From an uncultured Clostridia bacterium (GTDB lineage Bacteria; Bacillota; Clostridia; Oscillospirales; Acutalibacteraceae): a stretch of 64,000 nt of DNA. A program made the translations under genes and the position numbers. Location: NCBI GenBank assembly GCA_947627055.1, contig CANQUS010000003.1, forward strand, positions 62,001-126,000, read 5' to 3'. The number at the start of each line of letters is the position of its first letter. Within the stretch, counting starts at the first letter, position 1. This document shows, one piece after another, positions 51,585 through 61,398 of the stretch. The notes under the pieces were generated by a model. It was not told the DNA's origin, did not search any database, and saw nothing but the letters and a program-made list of their open reading frames with translations.

Positions 51585-52367
51585 TCACTTGTTTCTGATG
51601 AGTTCCCACATCAGAATCGCCGCAGCGGCAGAAGCGTTCAGAGATTCGGCTCTCCCGCCCATCGGTATTTTCACGCGGCACATACACGCATCTATTGCCG
51701 CGTCAGTTAAGCCTGCTCCCTCATTTCCGATAAGAATGATACCGCTTTTGAAATTTGCCTCCGTTACGGAAACGGCATCTCTCGGAGTAGACGCATATGT
51801 TTTTATGCCCCGACAAGTCATTTCTCCGATAAACTCGGGGAAATTCTCCGCTATACAGAAGTTGAGCCTGAATACGGCGCCCATGCTTCCCCTTGAAGCC
51901 TTTGGAGAATATATATCACAGCAGCCGCCCGATAGAATAACGCCGTCAAGTCCGAGAGCCTCGGCTGTTCTCAGTATTGTTCCGAGATTGGACGGGTCGC
52001 TGATATTTTCGAGGGCGACATATCGCCCCATGCTCTCTATTTTATCAAGTAAAACGCTTTTGTCAAGCATGGAAATCAAACATAGAAGTCCCTGCGGCGA
52101 TTTTGTATCGGAAATTTTCAAGAAAATATCGGGGCTTACCTCTATTTTTTCACATCCCGTATCCGATATCAGCTTGAAATCATCCGAATATTTTTCCCTT
52201 GCCTGTAATGTATAAATCAGCTTTTCTATTTTAGCACCTGAAAGTACCGCGTCACGGCAAAGCCTGACTCCCTCAGCACTGAAAAGAGAGCGTTCACGTC
52301 TGTATTTGGCGCTTTTCTGCAGCTTTATAATTTCTTTAATTGTCGGATTGTCCCTGCTCGTGATCAT
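51585..52367 (-). CDS. TrmH/SpoU-family RNA methyltransferase
   Basis: ALENISDPSNLGTILRTAEALGLDGVILSGG; LIGNEGAGL; IPMGGRAESLNASAAAAILMWE. Confidence 0.95.
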   Translation of the reverse strand: MITSRDNPTIKEIIKLQKSAKYRRERSLFSAEGVRLCRDAVLSGAKIEKLIYTLQAREKYSDDFKLISDTGCEKIEVSPDIFLKISDTKSPQGLLCLISMLDKSVLLDKIESMGRYVALENISDPSNLGTILRTAEALGLDGVILSGGCCDIYSPKASRGSMGAVFRLNFCIAENFPEFIGEMTCRGIKTYASTPRDAVSVTEANFKSGIILIGNEGAGLTDAAIDACMCRVKIPMGGRAESLNASAAAAILMWELIRNK

Positions 52368-52405
52368 TCTTATGCTATTCCCCTGTCTGAAAACCTTCAG
52401 TAATT

Positions 52406-52442
52406 AAAAAGCGCCGCAGACAATATGTCCCGGCGCGGTTTT
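52406..52442 (-). terminator. terminator after rplT
   Basis: gcgccgcagacaatatgtcccggcgcggtttt hairpin downstream of rplT on the minus strand. Confidence 0.65.
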
Positions 52443-52448
52443 ATAAAA

Positions 52449-52802
52449 TTATAACGCTGCCTTTGCCTTCTCAACAAGCGCTTTAAAAGCCTCAGGATCA
52501 GCGATAGCGATCTCGGAAAGAACCTTTCTGTTGAGCGTGATGCCAGCCTTTTTAAGACCGTTGATGAACGTAGAGTAGTTGACTCCGTTTGCGCGGCAGC
52601 CTGCAGAAATACGAGTTATCCAGAGCTTTCTGAAGTCTCTCTTGCGCTGCTTGCGTCCGATATAGGCGTAATTGCCGCTCTTCATTACGGCTTCCTTAGC
52701 CATCTTAAAATGCTTGCTCCTTGCGCCCCAGTAGCCGCGGGCTAGCTTAAGTGTCTTTTTTCTTCTTTTGCGTGTTGCTAACGCACCCTTTACTCGTGCC
52801 AT
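52449..52802 (-). CDS. rplT: 50S ribosomal protein L20
   Basis: [58 protein letters not shown]. Confidence 0.99.
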   Translation of the reverse strand: MARVKGALATRKRRKKTLKLARGYWGARSKHFKMAKEAVMKSGNYAYIGRKQRKRDFRKLWITRISAGCRANGVNYSTFINGLKKAGITLNRKVLSEIAIADPEAFKALVEKAKAAL

Positions 52803-52850
52803 TTATATATACCTCCGTTATTTGTTAAGTAGCTTTCCAAATATATCGAC

Positions 52851-53048
52851 TTATTTGTAAGGGATAAGCCTCTTAATCTGAGCTGTATTTGTCTTATCGA
52901 CAACAGCCGTTTTTCTGAGACCTCTCTTGCGCTTAGTTGTTTTCTTGTTCAGGATGTGGCTCTTGTTTGCATGAGCGCGGATGACCTTGCCGCTCTTAGA
53001 GAGTTTAAAGCGTTTTTTTGCTCCACTGTGTGTTTTGATTTTGGGCAT
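52851..53048 (-). CDS. rpmI: 50S ribosomal protein L35
   Basis: MPKIKTHSGAKKRFKLSKSGKVIRAHANKSHILNKKTTKRKRGLR. Confidence 0.99.
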   Translation of the reverse strand: MPKIKTHSGAKKRFKLSKSGKVIRAHANKSHILNKKTTKRKRGLRKTAVVDKTNTAQIKRLIPYK

Positions 53049-53117
53049 TTTATTGCTCCTCCTTATTGTTATGTTTCACTTCCCGCAGGGGAAGTAAGAT
53101 TTCGTTTTAATGTCAAG

Positions 53118-53633
53118 TTATTTTGTCTTGGGGCTTAGGAACATAAGCATATTGCGTCCCTCAAGCTTTGCAGGCTTTTCTATATTTGCAAATTCTGCAC
53201 AAGCCTCCGCAAATTTACTCATTACATCAAGTCCCAACTCCGGATGACCCATTTCTCTGCCACGGAAGCGAATAGATACCTTTATCTTATTCCCGCCTTT
53301 GATAAAACGTTCCGCATGAGAAAGCTTCGTGTTAAAATCATGCGTGTCGATATTAAGCGAAAGACGGATCTCCTTAATATCAACAACGTGCTGATTCTTT
53401 CTTGCTTCCTTTTCACGTTTAGCCTGCTCAAAGCGATATTTTCCGTAGTCCATGATCTTGCACACGGGCGGTTTAGCCTGTGGGGCTATCTTGACAAGGT
53501 CAAGATTCATGCTCTCCGCCTTTTCCAATGCCTGAGAAAGAGACATTATTCCGAGCTGTTCACCGTCAGAACCTATAACGCGCAGTTCCTTGTCACGAAT
53601 TTCTTCGTTGATCTGAAGTTCTTGTCTGCCTAT
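53118..53633 (-). CDS. infC: translation initiation factor IF-3, apparent AUA start codon
   Basis: IGRQELQINEEIRDKELRVIGSDGEQLGIMSLSQALEKAES. GGAGGTG (53647-53641) lies 7 nt upstream of ATA at 53633-53631. Confidence 0.93.
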   Translation of the reverse strand: MGRQELQINEEIRDKELRVIGSDGEQLGIMSLSQALEKAESMNLDLVKIAPQAKPPVCKIMDYGKYRFEQAKREKEARKNQHVVDIKEIRLSLNIDTHDFNTKLSHAERFIKGGNKIKVSIRFRGREMGHPELGLDVMSKFAEACAEFANIEKPAKLEGRNMLMFLSPKTK

Positions 53634-53640
53634 GTTAAAG

Positions 53641-53815
53641 CACCTCCATATATAACTGTAAAACGAAAAACGCGGCACAGCATAACTGTCCGCGCATCAA
53701 AAGCATAACAAAGAGAAGTAACTCCCCTCCGAATACTATTGACCCATGACGGACATTGACCCCATGGGTGAAAGCTGACCGCTTTACTTTGTTGTACCTT
53801 AAGTAGTATACACAC
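53641..53815 (-). promoter_or_regulatory. infC-rpmI-rplT leader with terminator hairpin (candidate L20-type leader)
   Basis: Minus strand CGCGGACAGTTATGCTGTGCCGCGTTTTTCGTTTT (hairpin 53671-53695, U-tract 53661-53670), upstream inverted repeats around tgacccatgacggacattgaccccatgggt. Confidence 0.65.
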
Positions 53816-53874
53816 TCGGACTTAATTTGTCAAGAGAATTTTCAAAAATTTTTCAAATATTTTGCTAAATTTCT

Positions 53875-54471
53875 TTAAACGAGCTCCATCAATAAATAAT
53901 GAGATTTATTTTCACTTTCTGTAAGATTTTTTTTCATGTCATAATAAGCGTATTCATGAAAGCCGAATCTCGTCAAAGTATCGCGTCTTGCACTGTCCGC
54001 AGACTTAATAAATACATAATATCTATCGTATTTTTTCATTGACAAAATATATTTCAGGAGTTCGCACGCAACAAAATCGTCATACAGCTCCGAAGAAACG
54101 GGAAATGTTATGTAGCCGCTGTTTTCAGGTACACCCTTTACAGAAAAAGCATCTCTCAAAGCATTATATACCTTTTTTGCCCTAAACACACCGTATTGTT
54201 TTTTTACGTCGTTATATTCAAGCTCAATAAAACCACTCCTCGTATCGCTTAATGAAATAAGCCCTGTCAGCTTTCCATCCGAAACGGCTTTGTAGAATTT
54301 TCTGACGATAAGTCCGTTTTTTATGGCAAGACCCGCTTGATCAATTTTATTGATATACACTCTCAATTCGTCAAGCATTGAGTAGATCAGCAGATACGAC
54401 GCCACTCCCCTGTCCTTTTCTTCTAAAGGAATGATTTCTATTTCTTTATGACTTTTCATGTTTTTCTCCAC
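53875..54471 (-). CDS. hypothetical protein, possible GNAT-like acyltransferase
   Basis: Reads as an alpha/beta protein with RRDTLTRFGFHEYAYYDMKKNL near C-terminus; family assignment weak. Confidence 0.55.
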   Translation of the reverse strand: MEKNMKSHKEIEIIPLEEKDRGVASYLLIYSMLDELRVYINKIDQAGLAIKNGLIVRKFYKAVSDGKLTGLISLSDTRSGFIELEYNDVKKQYGVFRAKKVYNALRDAFSVKGVPENSGYITFPVSSELYDDFVACELLKYILSMKKYDRYYVFIKSADSARRDTLTRFGFHEYAYYDMKKNLTESENKSHYLLMELV

Positions 54472-54628
54472 GTATGTTTTTTCAATTCATTATCTCATAA
54501 AAGCCATAAATGCGCAAGAAAAGAATTTATTGTTGCTACATTCTGATCAGTAATACACATAATTTGTCTTGACTATCAGATAGTAATTTTATATAATTTT
54601 GTTAAAGCTATAAAAACGGAGGTACAAT

Positions 54629-56374
54629 ATGGATAAATCAAGTGTATTTCATCGTTCCTTTGCAAATCAGTGCTATGCGCTTGACAATGACAGAGTAAGA
54701 ATCAGCATTACGACCGGAAGAGATACAGACAAGGTATTCATAACCTACGGCGACCCGTTTTCAGCCGGCATTATGGGAGGAAATGAGTTTTGGCATGGCG
54801 ATATTACCGAAATGACCGATGTCAGGCTCCTTGAGCATCACAAGGTATGGTCTGTCGTTATCGCGCCAAAGCATAAAAGACTGCGTTATTACTTTATCCT
54901 TGAAAGCGGAGGCGAAAGACTGTATTATCTCGGAAACGGATTTTTCACGGAGGACGAGCTTTCCAGAAAGTCCTTTCCCGAATATTTCGTAATGCCATGG
55001 ATAAACCCCTCCGACGTATTTGAAACGCCCAAATGGGCAGAGGACACCATATGGTATCAGATTTTCCCCGAAAGGTTTTGCAACGGAAATGATTCTATAA
55101 GCCCTCCTAACCGCAAAAAATGGAGATCCGAAAGGATAAGTCGGGGAGGTTTTTACGGCGGCGACCTGTACGGTATTATAGAAAAAATTCCGTACCTCAA
55201 GGATTTAGGTATAACGGGCATATATATGACGCCTGTTTTTAAATCCTCGTCGGATCACAAATACAACACCGAGAACTATCTTGAGATAGATCCTCATTTC
55301 GGGGACGAGGAGACCTTTATCAGGCTTGTCGAGCTTGCTCACAAAAACGGTATACGTATCATGATAGATGCCGTATTCAACCACAGCGGATGGGATTTTC
55401 CGTTCTGGCAGGATGTTTATAAAAACGGTGAAAGCTCTAAATACAGAGATTGGTACATGGTCAACAAATTTCCCATAACAAAGCACGGCGACACAAGGGA
55501 TAACTGCTTCTACAGCTTTGCGTTTATCAAGGGCATGCCAAAGCTCAATACTAACAATCCCGAGGTAGTACAGTATTTCACGGATATTTGCACGAAATGG
55601 GTCAGAGATTGGAAAATCGACGGTATTCGCTTTGATGTAGCCAACGAAGTCAGCCATACATTCCTCAAAAAGCTCAGAGCCTCGTTGAGAGAAATAAACA
55701 GTGAGCTTTATCTCGTCGGCGAAATATGGCATGATTCAGTACAATGGCTCTTGGGTGATGAATTTGACGCGGTAATGAATTATCCGCTGACCTTCGGAAT
55801 AAAAGATTTTTTTCTAAACAAGGAACTAAACTCCGAATACCTCGAATATCATATAAACAACAAATTTACTATGTATCCTGAACAGGCAAACAGGGTAATG
55901 CTGAATCTTTATGATTCTCATGACACCATTCGTCTTATAACCTCGATAAACAATAATACGGATATTTTCATTCAAATGCTCGCTGTGCTGTTTACGCTGC
56001 AAGGCAGCCCGTGTATTTATTACGGTACGGAAATTGCTCTCGAGGGAGACTGCGACCCCGATTGCCGAAGATGTATGCCATGGGATGAAATCGAAAATGG
56101 AAAATACAGTCAGACTATCGAAGCGGTCAAATCTCTTATTTTGCTGAGAAAAAATGAAGCCGCAACAAAATCTTCCGACATCAGGTTTATTCACAGCGGC
56201 AGCAAACGCCTTGTACAATATATCAAAAACAGCAAGGACGAAAAACTTCTTGTTGCTCTTAACTGCGGGGATACGAGTAAAATAATTGATGTTGACGGAA
56301 AGATCCTCTTTTCTAACCTTTATGAAAACGGTATTTTGCTGCCCGACGGTGTGCTGATCTGCAAATGTAATTAA
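54629..56374 (+). CDS. GH13 alpha-glucanase (neopullulanase/cyclomaltodextrinase type), likely cytoplasmic
   Basis: WYQIFPERFCNG; IMIDAVFNHSG; DGIRFDVANEV; LVGEIWHD; LYDSHDT; no signal peptide. Confidence 0.93.
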   Translation: MDKSSVFHRSFANQCYALDNDRVRISITTGRDTDKVFITYGDPFSAGIMGGNEFWHGDITEMTDVRLLEHHKVWSVVIAPKHKRLRYYFILESGGERLYYLGNGFFTEDELSRKSFPEYFVMPWINPSDVFETPKWAEDTIWYQIFPERFCNGNDSISPPNRKKWRSERISRGGFYGGDLYGIIEKIPYLKDLGITGIYMTPVFKSSSDHKYNTENYLEIDPHFGDEETFIRLVELAHKNGIRIMIDAVFNHSGWDFPFWQDVYKNGESSKYRDWYMVNKFPITKHGDTRDNCFYSFAFIKGMPKLNTNNPEVVQYFTDICTKWVRDWKIDGIRFDVANEVSHTFLKKLRASLREINSELYLVGEIWHDSVQWLLGDEFDAVMNYPLTFGIKDFFLNKELNSEYLEYHINNKFTMYPEQANRVMLNLYDSHDTIRLITSINNNTDIFIQMLAVLFTLQGSPCIYYGTEIALEGDCDPDCRRCMPWDEIENGKYSQTIEAVKSLILLRKNEAATKSSDIRFIHSGSKRLVQYIKNSKDEKLLVALNCGDTSKIIDVDGKILFSNLYENGILLPDGVLICKCN

Positions 56375-56462
56375 GCAGTAATGTTATGAACAGCTATCAA
56401 TGCGTACTCAACGCAATCAAGAAGCCGCTTCCATGTGATTATCAATTTGCATATCGACAGCA

Positions 56463-56648
56463 GTGAATGATATTCGCTATGTCGATACTTGTTTTGACGG
56501 GAGCAGCTCGTATACTGTTGCATATGCTCTTTCACAATAGGTATAAGGAATTACAAGCAATCCGAATTTATCTCTTGTTCAAGACAATTTCAATCGTTCA
56601 GCAGGAGAATCATCGTTCTCCTTTGACACAATAATCGCGGAGTATTAA
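56463..56648 (+). pseudogene. 3' remnant of a coding sequence with two in-frame stops
   Basis: One frame reads VNDIRYVDTCFDGSSSYTVAYALSQ*V*GITSNPNLSLVQDNFNRSAGESSFSFDTIIAEY*. Confidence 0.45.
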
Positions 56649-56693
56649 AAAATCCACAAATACTTTCTTTAATAGCCATTTACTTTTCACCGC

Positions 56694-56730
56694 AAAAATC
56701 CCTTACGCATAAAGCGCAAGGGATTTTATC
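56694..56730. terminator. intrinsic terminator
   Basis: aaaatcccttacgcataaagcgcaagggatttt hairpin. Confidence 0.8.
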
Positions 56731-56735
56731 TTTAT

Positions 56736-56939
56736 TTATAAAGATAAATTACTGCCGGTAGTTTTGGAAGGAAGAGCCTGCGTCGTGGACAGTCTGAAAT
56801 ATGTGCCGAGATATTCCTTAGCTATCTTTGTAAGTGCGATCATTGCGGCACGTCGAATCTGTGGGTTAGGTGAAAGCGTGTGAATCAAGAGCTTGAAGAA
56901 AAGCTGAGGACTATAATACATCGGCTTCTGTTGTTCCAT
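56736..56939 (-). CDS. small hypothetical protein (67 aa)
   Basis: AAGGAG RBS before ATG and terminator directly downstream; no recognised family. Confidence 0.55.
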   Translation of the reverse strand: MEQQKPMYYSPQLFFKLLIHTLSPNPQIRRAAMIALTKIAKEYLGTYFRLSTTQALPSKTTGSNLSL

Positions 56940-57112
56940 TGTTTATCAACTCCTTTCTGAATACTATATATAAATTTTGTTGTAAGCTTATTAAAAGATA
57001 CATATGCAGAATCCACTTGATAGGATCATAATAGCATATGAATTTGAACAATTTATAAACCTTTTGTAAAAAAGAGGAATTATTGTACAAAAACGAAAAA
57101 ATGTCATATAGT

Positions 57113-57889
57113 TCAAATCTCATATATAACATTAAGTCCGAGAGAGTTTGCCATCCTGATGGCGCTCTGCATAGATCTGTCATAAATCTGTGACGGACAA
57201 TGACAATCCGAACCGACAAGAACTTTCAGCCCTGCGTCCTTAGCCATGCTCCAAAACTTAGGGTGCGGATACGGATCTCGTAACCCGTCGGGAAATTCCT
57301 GTTTTCCGCGCCGTATGCCGTTGGCATTGTATTCAACGGGAATATCCGTTTGAGCCGCTGCGTCAACTATTATTTCACACGCGCGGTCGCAGTTTTTATC
57401 CCACGCGAGATAGTTCAAAAACATTATATCAGGGTGTGCCAAAAATGAGAAATACTTTGTTTTCAGCGCTTCAGATATGGCTTTCGCATAGAGAATAAAA
57501 TCCTCTGTGCTTTCCGAGAAAAAAACATTGAACACCCTGCCGTTCACATCAAAAAAATGTTCACCTAAAGCAAGATAATCGAGCTTCAGATCATTCAATA
57601 GATATTCGTAATAATCGATATACCTTGGAAGGTATTCGATCTCAAGGCCGGACAAAATGCGCATTTTCCCCGCATAGCGTTCGCACTCGGCTTGAACTGC
57701 CTCAACATATTCCGGAAGCTCCTTATATTGCATACGATAGCCGTAATCGGTATCCCGAAAAGGTGCATGGTCAGAAAACCCGAGAATGTCGAGTTTCTTT
57801 TCAAACGCTTCAGCGGCGTATTCGGCTTCTGTCCCGTCAGCGTGACAGCATCTCTTTGTATGTGTATGAAAGTTGCTTTTCAAAGCCAT
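57113..57889 (-). CDS. PHP-domain histidinol-phosphatase (HisJ-type)
   Basis: NFHTHTKRCCHADG; LGFSDHAPF; GLEIEYLPRY; FLAHPDIM; VLVGSDCHCP. Confidence 0.9.
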   Translation of the reverse strand: MALKSNFHTHTKRCCHADGTEAEYAAEAFEKKLDILGFSDHAPFRDTDYGYRMQYKELPEYVEAVQAECERYAGKMRILSGLEIEYLPRYIDYYEYLLNDLKLDYLALGEHFFDVNGRVFNVFFSESTEDFILYAKAISEALKTKYFSFLAHPDIMFLNYLAWDKNCDRACEIIVDAAAQTDIPVEYNANGIRRGKQEFPDGLRDPYPHPKFWSMAKDAGLKVLVGSDCHCPSQIYDRSMQSAIRMANSLGLNVIYEI

Positions 57890-58437
57890 TTCCCGCTTTC
57901 CAATAACCCAATATTTGCAGCGCATTCAAGTACACGGATAAACTCCTGATATGTCATACAAAAACCGTCCTCTCTATTTTCAAGGCGGTTTTTTAAATCG
58001 TGAATTTCAAAGAAGCGAAGCTCAGTGATTTCCCCGCGCTCATAATCGAGCGTATCAAGAGATACGCTGTTGTCAACAAGATATACTCGGTTAAATTCAT
58101 TACAGAGAAAGTCTCCCTGATGAACCGTGAGTATCTGATCATGCAGAAAATGAAGTTCTTCCGGCTTTAATTCAAGGGATATTTCCTCCCGTGTTTCACG
58201 GATCGCCGCCTCGACCGATGTTTCACCCGCAGAAATATGCCCCGTACACGCCGCATCATAGCACGACGGAAACGATTCCTTATCATCCGCGCGCTTTTGC
58301 AGAAGCACCATGCCGTCACGGATAAGCCAGACATGGACACTGCCGTGGAGGTCACCATCACGATGGACGGCATCTCGCTCCTTTACTTTCCCTGTAGGTG
58401 TTCCATCCGGGTTGAGTATATCAAAAAATTCCGGCAT
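57880..58437 (-). CDS. Nudix hydrolase
   Basis: GHISAGETSVEAAIRETREEISLEL Nudix box. Confidence 0.93.
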   Translation of the reverse strand: MPEFFDILNPDGTPTGKVKERDAVHRDGDLHGSVHVWLIRDGMVLLQKRADDKESFPSCYDAACTGHISAGETSVEAAIRETREEISLELKPEELHFLHDQILTVHQGDFLCNEFNRVYLVDNSVSLDTLDYERGEITELRFFEIHDLKNRLENREDGFCMTYQEFIRVLECAANIGLLESGKWL

Positions 58438-58442
58438 TACTA

Positions 58443-59462
58443 TCAGTCTTTCTTGTAACCGTTAGGATTGTTTTTTTGAAAACGCCATGTGTCCTCACAC
58501 ATTTTATAGAGGTCACGCTCAGCTTTCCAACCGAGGAGTTCATTAGCCTTCTTTGGGTCAGCATAGAAAGCGGGAAGATCCCCGGGACGTCTGTCTCCTA
58601 TCTTGTAGTTTACCTTCTGACCGGTAGCCTCTTCAAACGTATTTATTATATCAAGGACGCTGTAGCCTGTACCTGTACCGATGTTGTATGCATCAATGCT
58701 GTGCGGGTCGGTTTTCAGCTTGTTGAGAGCGCAGAGGTGTGCCTTTGCAAGGTCTGCGACATGGATATAATCCCGTATACAGGTTCCGTCCTTAGTATCA
58801 TAGTCACCGCCGAAAACAGTAAGCTGCGGCAGCTTACCTATGGCAACTCTCGATATATACGGCATAAGGTTGTTCGGGATTCCGTTGGGATCCTCTCCTA
58901 TAAGACCGCTCTCGTGCGCGCCTATCGGATTGAAATAACGGAGAAGTGAAATGCTCCACTCATTATCAGAAGTATAAACATCACCGAGGATCTGCTCTAT
59001 AAAGTGCTTTGTACGACCGTAGGGATTGCTAACATCTCCTGTAGTCATGCTCTCTTCATAGGGGATGGGATTGTTGCCGTAAACTGTTGCCGAGGAACTG
59101 AAAACGATGCTCTTGCAGTTAAATTCCTTCATAACGTCAAGAAGCGTTACCGTCCCGGAAATATTATTGTCGTAATACATTATCGGCTCTCTTGTCGATT
59201 CTCCGACAGCCTTCAGTCCCGCAAAATGAATTACCGCCTCAATGCAATTTTCCGAAAAAATCTTCTCGAGTCCCTCTCTGTCTCTGATGTCGCAGTTATA
59301 GCCCTTTACGGCTTTCCCTGCAATTTGTTTAACTCTCTCAAGAACCTCCGGTACGGAATTGCAATAATTATCGCATACTACTACCTCATATCCATCATTT
59401 AACAGTTCGACACAGGTATGACTTCCGATATATCCTGCTCCGCCAGTTACTAAAATAGCCAT
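58443..59462 (-). CDS. galE: UDP-glucose 4-epimerase
   Basis: [77 protein letters not shown]. Confidence 0.97.
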   Translation of the reverse strand: MAILVTGGAGYIGSHTCVELLNDGYEVVVCDNYCNSVPEVLERVKQIAGKAVKGYNCDIRDREGLEKIFSENCIEAVIHFAGLKAVGESTREPIMYYDNNISGTVTLLDVMKEFNCKSIVFSSSATVYGNNPIPYEESMTTGDVSNPYGRTKHFIEQILGDVYTSDNEWSISLLRYFNPIGAHESGLIGEDPNGIPNNLMPYISRVAIGKLPQLTVFGGDYDTKDGTCIRDYIHVADLAKAHLCALNKLKTDPHSIDAYNIGTGTGYSVLDIINTFEEATGQKVNYKIGDRRPGDLPAFYADPKKANELLGWKAERDLYKMCEDTWRFQKNNPNGYKKD

Positions 59463-59585
59463 CCGTATACTTCCTTTACTTCATAAATTTTATAGATTCA
59501 TTATTATGGTTTTTTATCTATTCCGTATAGTATACATCATAATACACTGTTTGTCAAACGAAGTAAAATGGAAAACTCTCATACC

Positions 59586-60242
59586 TCAGCAAATCAGCTT
59601 TTCCCTCAATATCATCAGCAGCTTTTTCTCTCTGCGGGAAACCTGAACCTGTGTCATTCCGAGTATCTTTGCGGTTTCCGACTGTGTTTTGTTTTTAAAA
59701 AATCGAAGAATTATGAGGTTTCTGTCCCGTGGCTCAAGTTGTTTTATCTCGCTGTGCAGAGATATTATTTCTGTCAGCTTTTCATCAGGTGAGTCAACGG
59801 GAATGTCGAGCTGTCCCGATCCGCTCTCGTCCTCAGCGGTCAGCGACATCGGAAGCCTCGAAGCATTCAGCGCCTCAGCCGCCTGCTCGGGCTCAACCTC
59901 GAGAGCCTGAGCAAGTTCCGACAGCTGCGGTTCTCTGCCGTTTTCCTTTGTAAAACGAGCAGCCTCGCGTGTGGCTTTAAGCGAAAGCTCCTTCAGACTG
60001 CGTGAGATCTTCACCGCTCCGCCGTCCCTGAAAAGTCCTCTGATCTCTCCCAAAATTACGGGAACAGCATATGTCGAGAGCTTCAGACCTCTGCTTTCGT
60101 CAAAGTTATCTACTGCCTTGATAAGTCCTATGCAGCCCGCTTGAAACAGATCGTCATACTCTATACCCTTTCCGCGAAAGCGCTTTGCACAGGAATGAAC
60201 AAGCCCCAGATTTTCACTGACCGCCTTATCCCTGTCATACAT
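59586..60242 (-). CDS. sigF: sporulation sigma factor (SigF-like)
   Basis: YDDLFQAGCIGLIKAVDNFD; QTEVARILGMTQVQVSRREK-like KNKTQSETAKILGMTQVQVSRREKKLL; in operon with spoIIAB-spoIIAA. Confidence 0.94.
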   Translation of the reverse strand: MYDRDKAVSENLGLVHSCAKRFRGKGIEYDDLFQAGCIGLIKAVDNFDESRGLKLSTYAVPVILGEIRGLFRDGGAVKISRSLKELSLKATREAARFTKENGREPQLSELAQALEVEPEQAAEALNASRLPMSLTAEDESGSGQLDIPVDSPDEKLTEIISLHSEIKQLEPRDRNLIILRFFKNKTQSETAKILGMTQVQVSRREKKLLMILREKLIC

Positions 60243-60675
60243 CTTTAATACGGCTCATAAGCCGCTTTTCGAGAGTTACAGTCGTTCCTTTGCCCTCCTT
60301 TGAGATGACCTTTACCTTATCGGTAAAGCTCTGCATCACCGCAAATCCGAGACCTGCCCGTTCCTCACCACCTGTTGTAAAAAGAGGCTCCATCGCCTGC
60401 TTGACGTCATGTATCCCACAGCCTTTATCCTTGATTTTTATCACTACCACCGCACCCTCATACACTTTCACGTTTATGTATATTTGCCCGACGCTTTCTT
60501 TATATGCGTGAACGATACAGTTGGTGACAGCCTCCGAGACGGCGGTTTTAATATCGGTTATCTCTCCTATCGTTGGATCAAGCTGAGATATAAAGGACGC
60601 TACTGCCGATCGTGCAAACCCCTCGTTAGAGGAACGGCTTTCAAAGGTTAGGCTCATTTCATTTTTTAACTTCAT
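60235..60675 (-). CDS. spoIIAB: anti-sigma F factor
   Basis: NEMSLTFESRSSNEGFARSAVASFISQLDPTIGEITDIKTAVSEAVTNCIVHAY; HATPase motifs. Confidence 0.95.
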   Translation of the reverse strand: MKLKNEMSLTFESRSSNEGFARSAVASFISQLDPTIGEITDIKTAVSEAVTNCIVHAYKESVGQIYINVKVYEGAVVVIKIKDKGCGIHDVKQAMEPLFTTGGEERAGLGFAVMQSFTDKVKVISKEGKGTTVTLEKRLMSRIKDV

Positions 60676-60994
60676 TCTTTTCACTTCCTTTGGCAAATAA
60701 ATTCAACGCGGAAAGCCCGGAAAGCTCCACCATTCTCTCCATGCTTTTAGGGATATTCAGCACACGAACCTCTCCGCCGAGCAGGTTCATAGTCCTGTAT
60801 CTGCCCATAATAAGACCGATACCCGAACTGTCCATAAACGTAACTCCGCCGAAATCGAGGTACAGGATCGACGGCTTATTCCTTTCCGCCGCAGAGTCGA
60901 TCATCTCCCGCATTTCCCGTGCGCGGTGATGGTCGATTTCTCCGTATAGCTTCGCAGTCATTTCACCATGATCGGTGATGATTTTTACATCCAT
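60659..60994 (-). CDS. spoIIAA: anti-sigma F factor antagonist
   Basis: LYLDFGGVTFMDSSGIGLIMGRYR STAS phosphoserine motif. Confidence 0.95.
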   Translation of the reverse strand: MDVKIITDHGEMTAKLYGEIDHHRAREMREMIDSAAERNKPSILYLDFGGVTFMDSSGIGLIMGRYRTMNLLGGEVRVLNIPKSMERMVELSGLSALNLFAKGSEKNEVKK

Positions 60995-61080
60995 TTTCTT
61001 TTCATTCCTTTCGGGGATTGATGATTTTAAGCTAATACTATTCTCGAAAACATCGTGTCGGATTTTAAATGAGTCACTGA

Positions 61081-61212
61081 TTAAATACGGCGCACAAATC
61101 CCGCCGTCAGATTTTTCAGATCGTTATAGACGACCTCAGGCATTTTGACGTATGCCAAGTCAGCTTGCCGCAGTATGACGGAAAATATACAAGCAAGGCA
61201 AGCGTCAAGCCA
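61081..61212 (-). repeat. candidate intergenic repeat element with short ORF-like frame
   Basis: Minus strand reads WLDACLACIFSVILRQADLAYVKMPEVVYNDLKNLTAGFVRRI*; ends in ACGGCG...CGCCGT inverted repeat; no nearby start codon. Confidence 0.35.
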
Positions 61213-61398
61213 TCATGCAGTATTTATTCAGTAATTCCTATATTACCGTACCCGAATATCACCTTAAAATCCCGATATAATAATATCCTGTTTATGCTAA
61301 GAATTACGGCGAAAAAAGTTTATCACAAAATTATTTTTGGCAAAGAAAAAGCAGCGGAAAAATTCTCGCTGCGTTTCAAAATTAAAGTATTTGCTGCC

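Noticed and set aside
51577-52215. 212-aa plus-strand ORF
   Set aside because: Antisense to the TrmH-family methyltransferase.
52406-52442. CAATATGTCCC similarity to the two-copy element
   Set aside because: Only about 11 nt shared, inside a self-contained rplT terminator; no second conserved block.
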